Of a stretch of 64,000 nucleotides of DNA, positions 11,319-22,263 are shown piece by piece. The stretch is taken from positions 11,800,501-11,864,500 of the forward strand of contig CM042972.1 of assembly GCA_023678885.1 (NCBI GenBank). The letters run 5' to 3'. The notes under the pieces are model-generated. The model was given only the letters and a program-made list of their open reading frames with translations. It had not been told where the DNA came from and did not search any database. Numbering within the stretch: position 1 is the stretch's first letter; each line of letters begins with the position of its first letter. The stretch is from Pogostemon cablin (taxonomy: Eukaryota > Streptophyta > Magnoliopsida > Lamiales > Lamiaceae). Position numbers and translations under genes: made by a program.

Positions 11319-12530
11319 ATGTCTGGTTTCTTTTCTCAGACATCCATTTCTCATAAAGCCTTTATAAGAATCATGAAGGAGGATCCAAGACTCAATCTAT
11401 ACTATGGATTCACTTTAGGAAGATTGGAGCGGCTTCTCAACTTCAAAAAGAGAAAATATCATATCATATACAAAGTGACCGAAGGGGAGATAGCTATGGA
11501 GCTCACGGGAAATATGATGGAAATGCAGCTGGTTCCTGTCGATGAGATTAATAAAGAACTTAGTAAACTTCAGAGAGAAGTTGCTAAGACCATGTCTTGG
11601 ATCCACATCAGAGTAATTCGAATCCTTATCAAAGAAACATTTAAAAAGGTATCGATACACCAATCGATATAGCAATCTATGATAAGTGGATCAAGAATAC
11701 GAAAGAGGCATTCCTGGAAGGAATCTCAGGAAACCTGTATGCAGGAAAGGTGGCATCCTACATCTACCCAAGGATTGCCTATAATCTGGCAGATAAAGAT
11801 TTCAGTAGAGTACACACCCTTCATCAAGATTTCAAGAATAAAGATTTGATGAAAGAAGGGAACCGACCGTACTCTATCACCTATAGTATCTCGTATGCTC
11901 TATCTAACACTCATCATTTGGATTCATTCCAAATGAAGGAGTATATTTAGATACCAGAAGTGTTTGAAAGGGTTGCATGCGCAACCAGGCCAGAAAAAAT
12001 AGAGTTACCGCCAATCCACGACATGGATTTACGAATTAAGGATAGGCCAGTCTGGAGTAGGCAAGACAGCCTCAGATTCAAGTAGAGAAGGATTTCTTTC
12101 CAAGACGATAGAATGATCAGTGAAAGATGGGGAAGGAAACCAATCGTGGAAGTAGCCCAGGAGTTAGAAAAGTTCACAACCAAGGGTGAACTAAAATGCC
12201 CAGAAGGATGGAGAGGAGTCGAAGTGATATTCAACGGAAAACTCTATTATTTATGATGTCAAATATTATCTCCAACAACCAACAACTGGGAGATATCAAG
12301 GACAACTCAAACTCGGAGAACTTGAGCTGGTGATCGAGGGAATAACAGAGAGGTTCCCGGAACGACTAGTGCCAGGATTGGAGTTTCTCAAGGATCACAA
12401 AACTTTGGGAAAGATAACAAGATGGAATGGAATTCACGGTCAAAGGAAAGAGATATAAGGTTCAATAATAAAAACTTGGGGGTTTTAAAGCTCTGATCTA
12501 CCCATGGCCACAAGTTCATTCTCGATATAT
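11319..12530 (+). pseudogene. Pararetroviral movement protein (30K superfamily) region
   Basis: Segments at 11319-11672 and 11750-11950 plus flanking frames give the 30K-type core: a beta-rich start (IRVIRILIKETF), GNLYAGKVASYIYPRIAYNL, a DF.RVHTLHQDF stretch and LMKEGNRPYSITYSISYAL followed by SNTHH. These are conserved in caulimovirid movement proteins, which line plasmodesmal tubules for cell-to-cell spread. The frame is broken near 11670 and again at 11948. The region runs into the protease part, which is interrupted by the hAT-like element at 12542. The intact protein would be about 300-350 residues. Confidence 0.8.
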
Positions 12531-12541
12531 ATCACCATATG

Positions 12542-14284
12542 TAGGAGTGGGAAAAAATTGAAACTCGGTATGCCGAGCTCGTCGAACTGACAAATATAAA
12601 AAAATACTAAAATTTAGGTATATCGAAATTTTTGATACGGTGTAGTTGTCGTACTGAAAAATTGGTTCAGTATCGGTATTTACCGAATTAAAATTTTGGT
12701 ATTTCAGTATACCGAAAAATTATACTCCCTCCGTCCCACGTATTTTTACCCACTTTCCATTTTGGGGTGTCCCACGTATTTTTACTCATTCCATTTTTGG
12801 TAAAAATATATAATATTTTATTACATACTTTTTACAATCCCAACAACTTTAATTATTTTTTTACACTTTATTCATCATTCCCAATAACTTTATTCACTTT
12901 TTCTTTTTAAATTACTAATTTATCCCTACTTTCTCTTACATTATATATTAAAAAAATAAAATATCTTAAACTCCGTGCCCGTACAAACGGGTAAAAATAC
13001 CTGGAACGGAGGGAGTATATTATTTTATTTTTATTTTTATTTTTTATTTTGGGTTTTCATTTATAGGCCCAATCTGTCTGTTGCAAATATAACTAGTAAG
13101 CTCAAAATTATTACACAGGCCCGTTTAGCCCATTTAACATTATCAAGATTTCAACCCTAGATATACTTCATATCGATTCCACATTACTTGAGTTTTCCAA
13201 ATCACAACTATTCTCCTGCTACAGAATCACGCCGCAATGGTTCTCTGTTCAAACTTCAAACCCTAGGCTGCAATTATCTCCACCGTTGATTCGAATATTC
13301 TCCTGCTATATCTTTTTCTGACTTCTCTGAGTCTCGATATTCGCCTCGCCACCTCTAGCCACCAGATAACGTCCATTGTTGTTCCGCCTCCTTCGCTATA
13401 CTCTTTCTTTTTTTCTCTTATTTACTTTTGTTAAATTTGTCTTTTGCACTGCATTGTGAGACTGCTACTTCTATATTAGGGCTAGGATCTTAATTTGTTT
13501 AATTTACTATGTATAATTTCTTATTATAGGGCATTCAATCGGGAGGGAATACTTTGTATTATCGTATTCATATATGAGAATGAATACTCTAATATCCTTT
13601 AGATAATGCTGACAAAGTTCATATATTGGGTTAATGAATCCAACATACTCAAAGTATTATTCACCCTACTTTGAATTAATGAAACACTGTGTGCATATAG
13701 CGTAGAATGTAGAAATATTAGTGATGTAAATTCTTGACCGTAGATATTTGCTTAAGGTTATACTTATTCTTTTGTGCTTTATGCATTGTGAGTATTGTTT
13801 ACATGTTTTTTTGTTCGAAAACTTCGTTTTTTGTGTGGTGGAACATTGCACCAGTGCCTCTTAAGTCTTAAGCCATAACTGTTTCTTAAGAGGCTTTAAT
13901 TTTTTTTCCATCTTGTTTCTACTTCCCAATCTCTTCTAGTATGAGTATCTGAAGATTTTATTCATGCTAACGTATAATAGCACTATTTTGAATGTGTAAA
14001 GTATTCTTAAAATATTCTGAAGATTTTATTCATATTGTAACTTATATTTTGAATTTTTGATATGTAATACATTTTCAATATTTTGATAAATTTTTATTAT
14101 TTTGGTATACACCGAAAAAATAAGCACGGTATAATTTTTAGTTTGGCAAAGGTATACGTCAATTTTGGTATACCGAAATTTCAATATATCGAAATCTCAG
14201 TATCACCATCGATATGCAAAATAGCATACCAAAAATTTTGGTACGGTATCGGTATTTTTGGTATGCCGTGTGTGCCCACCCATA
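12542..14284. mobile_element. Non-autonomous hAT-like element inserted in the viral protease region
   Basis: The ends TAGGAGTGGG and CCCACCCATA are inverted repeats. The 8-bp flanks ACCATATG and ACCGTAGG match at six positions, fitting an old hAT target duplication. Both ends carry many GGTATACCGAAA-like subterminal motifs. Inside are a Stowaway MITE (12725-13015) and a more GC-rich stretch (about 13050-13620) with two AAACCCTA/AACCCTAG telobox-like motifs and GGCCCA motifs, resembling a plant housekeeping promoter and 5' leader. No transposase is seen. Confidence 0.75.
12725..13015. mobile_element. Stowaway-type MITE nested in the hAT-like element
   Basis: The ends CTCCCTCCGTCCCACGTATT and ATACCTGGAACGGAGGGAG are inverted and flanked by TA. 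It sits wholly inside the hAT-like element, so it is a second-level insertion. Confidence 0.85.
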
Positions 14285-14292
14285 ACCGTAGG

Positions 14293-15060
14293 GATGATAT
14301 ATAAGGAGCACCGTGCAGAATATTTTGCGGCATACATCGATTTAGGAGCCAATATCTACACAGCAAAAGGAGTCTTTCCTAAAGGCTCAGGCGAAGACTT
14401 GCCAACCGTACTAGGAAGAGATTTCTCACAAAGGGTGCTAATCCTTAAAAGAAGAATCAAACAAGCGAATATTATGATCAGAGGAGCGGATCGTACCCCA
14501 TGGTACAAGGTGAAAACTCCACCGACATACTTTCATGATACCGAAGCGGACATCTTGTTAGGAAATAATTTCCTACAGACATTCAAGCATTTTACCCAAG
14601 AAAACGCAACAAGAAGACTTATTTTCACAACCCCTTGTAAACATAAGATCATTGCCCCAAGACAGCGGGATGCATTTCAAAGAAGAATGACAATCCAATT
14701 TCATAGCAAGCGTGGTGATAATGAAGGAAAACTTAGTCATCCAAAGATGAACGATTGAAGAAAATATGGCGAAGCAGTCCTTCAGATGAGAATCGAGACT
14801 GGAGGAGGATGGAAGATGGAGAAACAAAAAGAAAAAAATAATCCACATTCTCAAAGCAAGCTTGGGATAAAGCTTACATAAAGACGTCACAATCGAAGAA
14901 CAAACATATTTGGAGGACGTCAAAAAGAAAATACAGAGGAACTTCAATGAGGATCCTTTAGTTTGGTGGGACAAAAATGAGCTCAAAGCCTCACTCAAAG
15001 TGAAAGAAGGAAATGAGAATGAGTTTCGTAAGATATAAGCCTATCCTGATGAACCAAGGG
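14293..15060 (+). pseudogene. Pararetroviral aspartic protease region
   Basis: Directly after the hAT-like element the frame resumes with YFAAYIDLGANIYTA. Retropepsins have D-T/S-G-A here, so the active-site triad is altered to D-L-G. Further on, ADILLGNNFLQTF matches the conserved second motif (I-L-G) that follows the flap in caulimovirid proteases. The open stretch ends at a stop at 14758, and further frames with stops lead into the reverse transcriptase. The protease would normally cut the viral polyprotein. Confidence 0.75.
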
Positions 15061-15108
15061 AATCTAAAGCATATGCAACAAATACTTAAGTAATATCTAG
15101 ACCTTAAG

Positions 15109-15950
15109 TTGATATCACCAGGATTATCTTCATACAGTAGTCCATGGTTTCTGGTTCGAAATCATAGAGAAGTCAAGCTGGGAAAGCCGAGACTTGTGAT
15201 TAACTACAAATGGATCAACAACATCTTGGAGTTCAATGGATACTACATACCAAGTAGGGAACACTTGGTCAACTATATCAAGAATGCCAAGGTATTCTAC
15301 CAAGTAGGGAACACTTGGTCAACTATATCAAGAATGCCAAGGTATTCTCAAAGTTCGATTGGAAATTTGGGTTATACCAGATTATGATGGAAGAAGGAAG
15401 AAAGAAGTTCACAGCCTTCTCCACACCACAAGGCCATTATATCTGGAATGTCATGCCTATGGGCTTGGCGAACACACCCCAGATATACCAAAGGAAGATG
15501 GATAATCTTTTCAAAGATTATTTCTCATTTATGTTTTTATATTTGGATGGCATCCTCATAGCCTCAAAAAACATGAATGAGCATTTAGCGCATCTGGAAG
15601 TATTTTCAGAGGTATGTCATAAGGAAGGATTAGTGCTTTCTGAAAAGAAGACAGTAATTTCAACAAGACAGATCGAGTTTCTTGGAGTAGAGATTGATGA
15701 GTCTGGAATTATTCTACAAACACACATTGTAGAAAAGATTCAAGGATTTCCTGAAGATCTCAAGGACAAGAAACAACTCCATATTTTCCTAGGAGTTGTC
15801 AACTTTTCTGAAATGTTCATAAACAATCTAGCACAATACAGAAAGGTGTTCAGTCCTCTGTTGAAAAAAGATGTTAAGTTCAAATGGGAGGAATCACATC
15901 GAGAGATGATTAAACAATTAAAGAAGGTTTGTAAAAGCTCCCAAAATTAG
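15109..15950 (+). pseudogene. Pararetroviral reverse transcriptase
   Basis: The fingers motif RLVINYKWIN, the KFDWKFGLYQI motif, the FTAFSTPQGHYIWNVMPMGL motif and NTPQIYQRKMD are all present, as in Caulimoviridae. The catalytic YxDD box reads YLDG, losing one of the two catalytic aspartates. A 50-bp tandem duplication at 15249-15348 shifts the frame between the fingers and palm parts. The connection region follows (KKQLHIFLGVVNF). The enzyme copied pregenomic RNA into DNA in the virus. This copy cannot be active. Confidence 0.9.
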
Positions 15951-16250
15951 CCATTCTAAATTATGAGGACGGCCTGGTACTATATACAGATACCAGTGAT
16001 CATTGGTGGGCAGCGGTTCTCATGAAGTCCACATCCGAAGGAGAAATGCCATGCAGATATTGCATTGGACTCTTTACGGAGAATGAGGCAAAGAGGTAGC
16101 ACATCAATGAGAATGAATTCTTGCAGTGCGGAAAGCGTTCAAAAAATGGCCGTTATTTCTTCTTGCGAAGAAATTCATTCTTAAAATTGATAATACGAGT
16201 GTCAAAGCAATTCTAAAAAATAAAATTTAATCAAAACCAGAAAAGGCTAG
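15951..16250 (+). pseudogene. Pararetroviral RNase H domain
   Basis: After a frame change the sequence reads GLVLYTDTSDHWWAAVLM, the first catalytic strand with its aspartate. Then comes an internal stop, then HINENEFL and, in another frame, AVRKAFKKW, and finally FILKIDNTSVKAILKNK, which holds the third motif. This is the standard RNase H order of caulimovirids. Two frame changes and one stop break it. Confidence 0.8.
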
Positions 16251-16267
16251 ACTTTTAAGATGACAAG

Positions 16268-17510
16268 TTGAATGCCAATATTAAGATTTTAATATTGTCA
16301 TTTTTATATCTGTTGAAAATGTTTTGGCAGCAATGCGGGACTATTCGAGACAATGAAAGTGCCTTCAGGGCCGTCATGAACAATTGGCAAAAAGAGTGCA
16401 TTTGGGAATGGGGCCCTAAACATGGAGCAGGGGATTCAAGTACCCCTAGCATGAGTTCTGGATTGGATCTTCCCAAAAAAGAACTTGCCCAAGAAAAAAT
16501 CGAAGCTCTGGAGTCATATCTAGAGTCGACGAGTCAACCCAACACCTCTTGGGTTAAAGAGGGAGAAATCAACCTTAGGTCTATGATGGACACTACTAAG
16601 GTTGGTATTAACGTAGCTGATTTTTCTCATTGGCAGGAATACCAAGCCAGTTTGGAGAAATTGAACACACGATAGGGAACGTCCGGAGAAGTACCGGATA
16701 GATATATCTGGGAAATATTCCCGAGTCTGGATGAGGCCTGGGTCGAATGCAGAAGACGTCAAACAATGGTTCATTTTTGGGGCATTAGCCTCAATATCAC
16801 CATGGCGCCTAGCTTTTCAAAAATCTCAAAGCTACCAAAGTGGATAGGGGATGCAGTGTCCAAGGTATGGTCAAACAACGATACTTTGACTAGGGGAGAA
16901 CCATTGGAGTTATACTTCGTTAGTGCAGCTATGAAACTAGTTGGGAAAGGTCGTCATGAGGCCTTTCATTTTATCAAGCTACGAAGGCCAGACATTAAAG
17001 CTGTAAATAGCATCAAGGAGCCTTCCGAAAAGGAACCAGTCCTAGTTTCAACCTACTCAGAGAATCAAATCTCTTTGCAAAGAGCGAGGAGTTTGTATGT
17101 CTGCTTCCAGGCAATGGCTCAAGTAAAGTTTCCGTTCAAATTTGAAGTCCACATGGAGAATGGATCTTTCCTGCTAAACACTTTAACAGGAAAAAATACA
17201 AAGTATGCGGAAGACTCTTTCGAAGGAAAGAGAAAACTGCTCTGGAAAAACAAGCTGCCGATGAGTTGAGAAACTCATCGAAAATTTTGCAGTATGATTC
17301 ACCGAGGAAAGTGGAAGGAGAGGATATGCACCAGTTTTCCCATCCAGATTGAACAAGAGTTTGGAAAAGGGGTACAATTGAACATAGAAAGGAATAAGAA
17401 TGCTAGACCCCTTCTAGCAAAAGAAGAACGAGGAAAAAAGAGGGCAAAACCTCTTCGAAATACACAGGAGCCAGGTGACCCTTCGGATACCAAAGAAGAC
17501 AAATGACTCT
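16268..17510 (+). pseudogene. Transactivator (TAV)-like region of the virus
   Basis: Open blocks at 16268-16675, 16766-17269 and 17294-17506 follow the polymerase. The middle block has a pattern like the core of caulimovirid transactivator/viroplasmin proteins: DVKQWFIFGAL in one frame, then KISKLPKWIGDAVSKVW. These proteins assist reinitiation on polycistronic viral RNA and form inclusion bodies. The end is strongly basic (RNKNARPLLAKEERGKKRAK). The position just before the promoter also fits. Family assignment rests on position and a short pattern, so it is moderate. Confidence 0.5.
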
Positions 17511-17645
17511 TCAAAAGAGTAAGGGTCGGATGACTTTTCCAAAGGGGTAAGGGATCATGTGATCCTTCAGAAAGGGCAAAAGACGAGTGCAGGATAGTTG
17601 CCAACAATAATTAATAGAAAAACGTAAGTAGTGATGCCAGCACAA

Positions 17646-17665
17646 TGACGTAAGCAATGACGTCA
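17646..17665 (+). promoter_or_regulatory. as-1-like enhancer of the viral promoter
   Basis: TGACGTAAGCAATGACGTCA contains two TGACG motifs with the 12-base spacing of the as-1 element in 35S-type promoters, bound by TGA bZIP factors. A TATA box follows about 50 bases downstream. Confidence 0.85.
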
Positions 17666-17679
17666 TGAAGAATAAAGAT

Positions 17680-18131
17680 GCTTTGAAATCCGGATTTCAC
17701 ATCCAAAAGCCTCTATAAATAAAAGAGCTGAGAAAGCAGAAGTCATCGACCATTCCCCTCTGTTTCCTCTCTAAATAAACATTGTATTAGTTTCTTTCTT
17801 GTATGAGAGTTTCTGTTTCAGCTACATTAGGTAGCTAGAGGAGTCTTCTCCTCTTGTTCGAGTATTATGAGTGCGTAATAAGTATTTCCATTTCGTAATA
17901 GAGAGGCTTTGAAATCTGGATTTCACATCCGAAAGCCTCTATAAATAAAAGAGCTGAGAAAGCAGAAGACATCGACCATTCCCCTCTGTTTTCTCTCTAA
18001 ATAAACATTGTATTAGTTTCTTTCTTGTATGAGAGTTTCTTTTTCAGCTACAATAGGTAGCTAGAGGAGTCTTCTCCTCTTGTTATAGTATTATGAGTGT
18101 GTAATAAGTATTTCCATTTCATAAATAAATA
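17680..18131 (+). repeat. Tandemly duplicated viral core promoter and leader (226-bp unit, two copies)
   Basis: Copies 17680-17905 and 17906-18131 are nearly identical. Each holds CTCTATAAATA (TATA at about 17713 and 17940), a CATTCCCCTCTGTTT stretch around the probable transcript start and GTAATAAGTATTTCC. Only the first copy has the as-1 element directly upstream. Confidence 0.9.
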
Positions 18132-18929
18132 ATCTTGGGCTACTGCCCGTAGTATGTAACTTTTCATTTTATTTTACAACCTTAATCTCCATATTTTCCG
18201 ACAAGAAACAGTAACAGCATCCTGTACACCTGATGTAGGAAACGAAACAGGGTTGTGCTGAGGTCCGCTGAAGGAACGAGATTGAACCAGCACACTGCAG
18301 GGCGTGTGGTTGGCTGTGAGGAGCAGCTGTAAAACCTCCCGGATACACGGTGAATTGAGGTCAAAGAAGGTACTGATACTGTTTTAAGTTAGTTAATTAC
18401 GATATTAATGTTGTTTAATTAATGTACGGAAACATGTTGGGTCTGATATGGTCGTAGTAGACTATGTCTATTTTGAGGAAAAGAAAAATGTTGAAAATTG
18501 AGTTAAAATGAATGTTGACCAAGTGGCCATGAAGGTTGCCATGCTGGCAACTGTGTAGGCCACCATAAGGGTAGCCGACAAGGTTACTGACACAAGGGTA
18601 TTAAAGTCCAAAAAAGTTACTATTCATAAAAGAGAAAAAAAAAAAAAAGGTGGTGATATTAATTTAAAACTTTGAATTTTTGAGTATTTTTAAAATTCTC
18701 CCTATAAATTATATTTACTTTTAAAAATGACTTGTGAACAACCACAATCACAACGTAACTTGAATTTGAAGCTCAAAATTTTAGAACAAATAATTCCAAA
18801 AAAATAAAAAAATTCAAAGAGAAGAGTTAATGGATTTAAATTAACGATTATGCGTATCTTTTACTCAATTTAATCCAATTAAGATCACGTTTGTATTAGT
18901 TTTCATGCTATTCGAATTCTCCATGTCAT
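18132..18929. other. Spacer, possible residual viral leader
   Basis: No coding potential. The stretch 18500-18600 has GTTGACC and GCCATGCTGGCAAC motifs reminiscent of those just left of the viral primer site (7040-7190), so it may be leader sequence. The similarity is weak. Confidence 0.3.
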
Positions 18930-19075
18930 TTTGGTACATCATCTACTGTAACATACCGTTGGATGGTTGACACGTAGGAGAGAGAGGAAAACTATAACCA
19001 ATTTAAGTATACTAAAACCCCATGAGCAATAGTTGAATTTATTTCTCATCCTACCTGTCAATCATGTATGGCTTT
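18930..19075 (+). repeat. Copy of a dispersed repeat also present at 30205-30960
   Basis: The motif order CGTTGGATG, GACACGTA, GAGAGAG, GAAAACTATA, GAGCAA, TTTCTC matches the flanks of the hAT-like MITE at 30331-30888. Confidence 0.55.
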
Positions 19076-19291
19076 TGTGTATATAATTATATAAAGGTAC
19101 AATAAAACCTCCATAAAATAATAATCGATAAATTAATAACATCGATAAAACTAATAATTTGTCTAATCCTAACTCAGGACCAGTTCAAATTTGAGTACCA
19201 ATCAATTAAATAATAAGATAATACTTTTTTAGAAAATCTTTAAATATACTTAAGATCCCAATAAAATTATAAATTAATATTTATTAAAAAA

Positions 19292-19295
<4 letters not shown>

Positions 19296-19373
<78 letters not shown>
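19296..19373. repeat. (TA)n microsatellite
   Basis: A TA run of about 78 bases abutting the Helitron-like 3' end. Confidence 0.95.
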
Positions 19374-19376
<3 letters not shown>

Positions 19377-21590
19377 TATGGATCCCGTGTATTACACGGG
19401 TTTAAAGTTACAATTTTAAAAATTATAATTCAAGTTTATTATAACTATCTATTCAATTATAATTTAATAAAATTTAAATTGAAAAGTAAAATTCAATTTA
19501 TATACACTCAAATGTGAATTTACTTTTGTTGGTAAAAGTTTAATTTCATTGTTAAATTAATTTACTTAAAAAATTTTAAAAATAATAAATTGATTTTTTA
19601 AATTTTGTTAAGTTATTACCTAGTTTAATTTATCATAAAAAATTTAAAATATGTTAATTTAATTATTGAAGAAAAAAATTCATAATAAAGTTAATTAATA
19701 AAAAATAAAAATAAATAAATTCAATATAAATCAATTTGATGAAATAAAAAAATTAACAAAATTACTTTAAAAAAATTATAATATTAACCTTGAATAAAAA
19801 TTAATAATGTAAAGAAATAAAGAGATTAAAATATAATAAATTTTTTTTTTTTAAAAAATAGAAATAATTTTAAAAAATAAATAATTAAAAGAAAGTTTGA
19901 AAAATATAAAAGAATATCCATAAAATTAATCAATAGAAAAAATAATAATAATAATAAAAGAAATAGAAAACTTTCTTTAGAAAGTGAAGATAATTTTTGT
20001 TCGTCTTGATAAGTAATTTATGTGAACTAATTAATAAAGAGACTTATTATATAGATGGAGAGGGATAATTTTTTTTTAATTTTTTATGTTTTTAAATAAG
20101 ATTTTATTTAATTTTTAATTGATCTAATCATATAAATATTCGAATCTTAAGAAATTTATGTATTTATCACTAAATATTAATTAGTAATTATAAAAATTAA
20201 AATTAATTTAGTGACGATACATCAATTTAAATTTTTTTGTAAATTTAATCGTGAAACAAATTTAATATCGTTAAAAAATCAAAGATTAAAAATTACTAAT
20301 AATAAAAAAATCGATTTAAAACAAAATAAATAAATAAATAGAAAAAGTAATCTAAGGAGAAATCATAAAAAAATAATAAAACTAACCAAGGAAAAAATTA
20401 TTAACACAAAAAATAAAAGAATAAAAAATTACATACTACTAAAAAATTTAAAACAACATATTGGAATTTTAAAAAATAATAATAAAAATAAAAGTTAATC
20501 AAAAGAGAATTTAAAAAATATTAAAAAAAGCAAAAATTAAAAAATATATATGTCATATTTATATTCAATCATAAAATAAACTTATTTATATATCATTAAA
20601 TTTTAATGTTGGTGAAAATATATTAAAAAAACCCCAAAAAATTTAAAAGAAAACGAAAGATAATTAAAAAACTTAAGAAAAATATAATAAAAAATATAAT
20701 AAAATTAATATATATTTTTAAAAAATAAAAAATAAAAAATAAACTTATTATAAATAAATTTGAAGAAATAAGAAAATAAAAAGAAATTATAACAAAATTA
20801 ATTAAATAAATTTGCAAAAGCATGAAAAACGAAATTAATAATGTAAAAAAATTTAAAAAATTTCATACTAATAATAATAAAAAAACAGAATTAAAACCAA
20901 ATAAAAATTAAATATAAAAAATATAATTCAAAGTGTTACACACTAACAATTAAAAAAAAACAGAACAAAAACAAAAAAAAATTAAATAAAACTTAATCAA
21001 AGGAGAATATAAAAAATATAAAAAAAACAATAAGTAAAATATAATTAAAAGTGAAATCATAAAAAAATTAATTAAAAAATTATAAAAATAACCATGAAAA
21101 AAATAAGTTAATTACGTACAAAAATTAAAAGATTATAAATTTACTTGCTAATAATTTAAAAAAATAAATGAAAAAAATAAAAATAATAAATAAATAAATA
21201 ATTTAAAAATATAAAAGAAACAACAAAAATAATAAATAATAATAATAAATGGATACCTTTCTTTAAAATTTGAAGAAAGATTTTAGTTCGTCGTGACGAA
21301 TAAATTATGTGTGTAGAACGAATGAATAAATAGTCTTATTTATAGGTGGAGATATGATAAATTTTCTAAATCTTATAGGAGCAGTAAATGTGTATTTATC
21401 TATATTATTTTTAGTTAATAGTGATTTGATAATATATCAAATCTTAAAATAATATACATATTTATCTACATTAAATTTTAATTAATAATTGAAAATTTTA
21501 ATATTAATTAAAAATTAAAATTAAAATAATTTAGATTAATTCTGGTGACAATACCTCATCAAAATTAAACTCTCCTTTAGTATATATATA
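19373..21590 (-). mobile_element. AT-rich Helitron-like element(s)
   Basis: On the minus strand the left end reads as a perfect hairpin, CCCGTGTAATACACGGG (19384-19400), followed seven bases later by CTAA and a host T. This is the Helitron 3' terminus pattern. The far end contains AAAGGAGAGTTTAAT and GAGGTATTGTCAC, sequences often seen near plant Helitron 5' ends. Two similar sub-blocks, near 19980-20220 and 21270-21560, suggest two nested or tandem copies. There is no Rep/helicase gene. The 5' end is uncertain. Confidence 0.5.
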
Positions 21591-22263
21591 TTCACAATTT
21601 ACACATTATTGAAATATTTAATTGTATTTTTCTTTTTCATCTTCATATCGATGTATTTATAGATATACTTAGTAATAATAATAATCTAATAATACAATTA
21701 ACTACTTATTGTTAACGTGTAAATTAAGATTCTCCTAATATATTATATACTTATATATTTTTAATCAATATTTTTAAATAATATAATTCTATAAAATATT
21801 TCTTATGTATATAACCTCTCTAAATTAATAAATTATTTTTATCGATTATATAATATATCTATAAATTAATAAAATTCTTCAGTCCCAACAATATTAATTT
21901 ATATAGGATTTACTTAGAAAACTAGCGCACTTCAAAATTCAATTTCACGTGAACCGATTCCATGGAATTCCTTCTCATAATTATAATAACAAAATTTCTT
22001 AAACGATTTAATAAAATTGTTAACCAACATAATTTTCTTAAATCAATCACATAAAACAAAAATGAAAGAAGATGTATTTTCATTTTATAGCGGAATAAAT
22101 AAGACATTCAGCAGGAGTATGAAAAAATTAATAAAGGAACAAACAAAATAATTCTGGTTCTTCTCTCGTATACACACACAACATTAAGCAAGAGAGAGAA
22201 TGAAAAAAAAAATGTTATACACAATCAAGAACTCATTACTCATTAGCTGGCTTCATCAATGAG
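21591..22263. other. AT-rich spacer and 3' flank of the receptor kinase gene
   Basis: No gene is seen. The right part (about 22130-22263) should include the 3' untranslated region of the minus-strand receptor kinase. Confidence 0.5.

Larger units (their letters stand above)
7250..18131 (+). mobile_element. Endogenous pararetrovirus (Caulimoviridae), near full length, decayed
   Basis: The plus strand carries, in order: a tRNA-Met primer site, a coiled-coil region, coat protein with zinc knuckle, movement protein, aspartic protease, reverse transcriptase, RNase H, a transactivator-like region, then an as-1 enhancer and TATA promoter. Every coding part is broken by stops or frame changes. Two later insertions (about 8150-9830 and 12542-14284) total about 3.4 kb. 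Removing them and the 226-bp promoter duplication leaves about 7.2 kb, the usual genome size of this family. Coat protein upstream of movement protein on a separate block from the polymerase points to cavemovirus/solendovirus relatives (inference). No integrase is present, as expected for this family. Confidence 0.88.
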
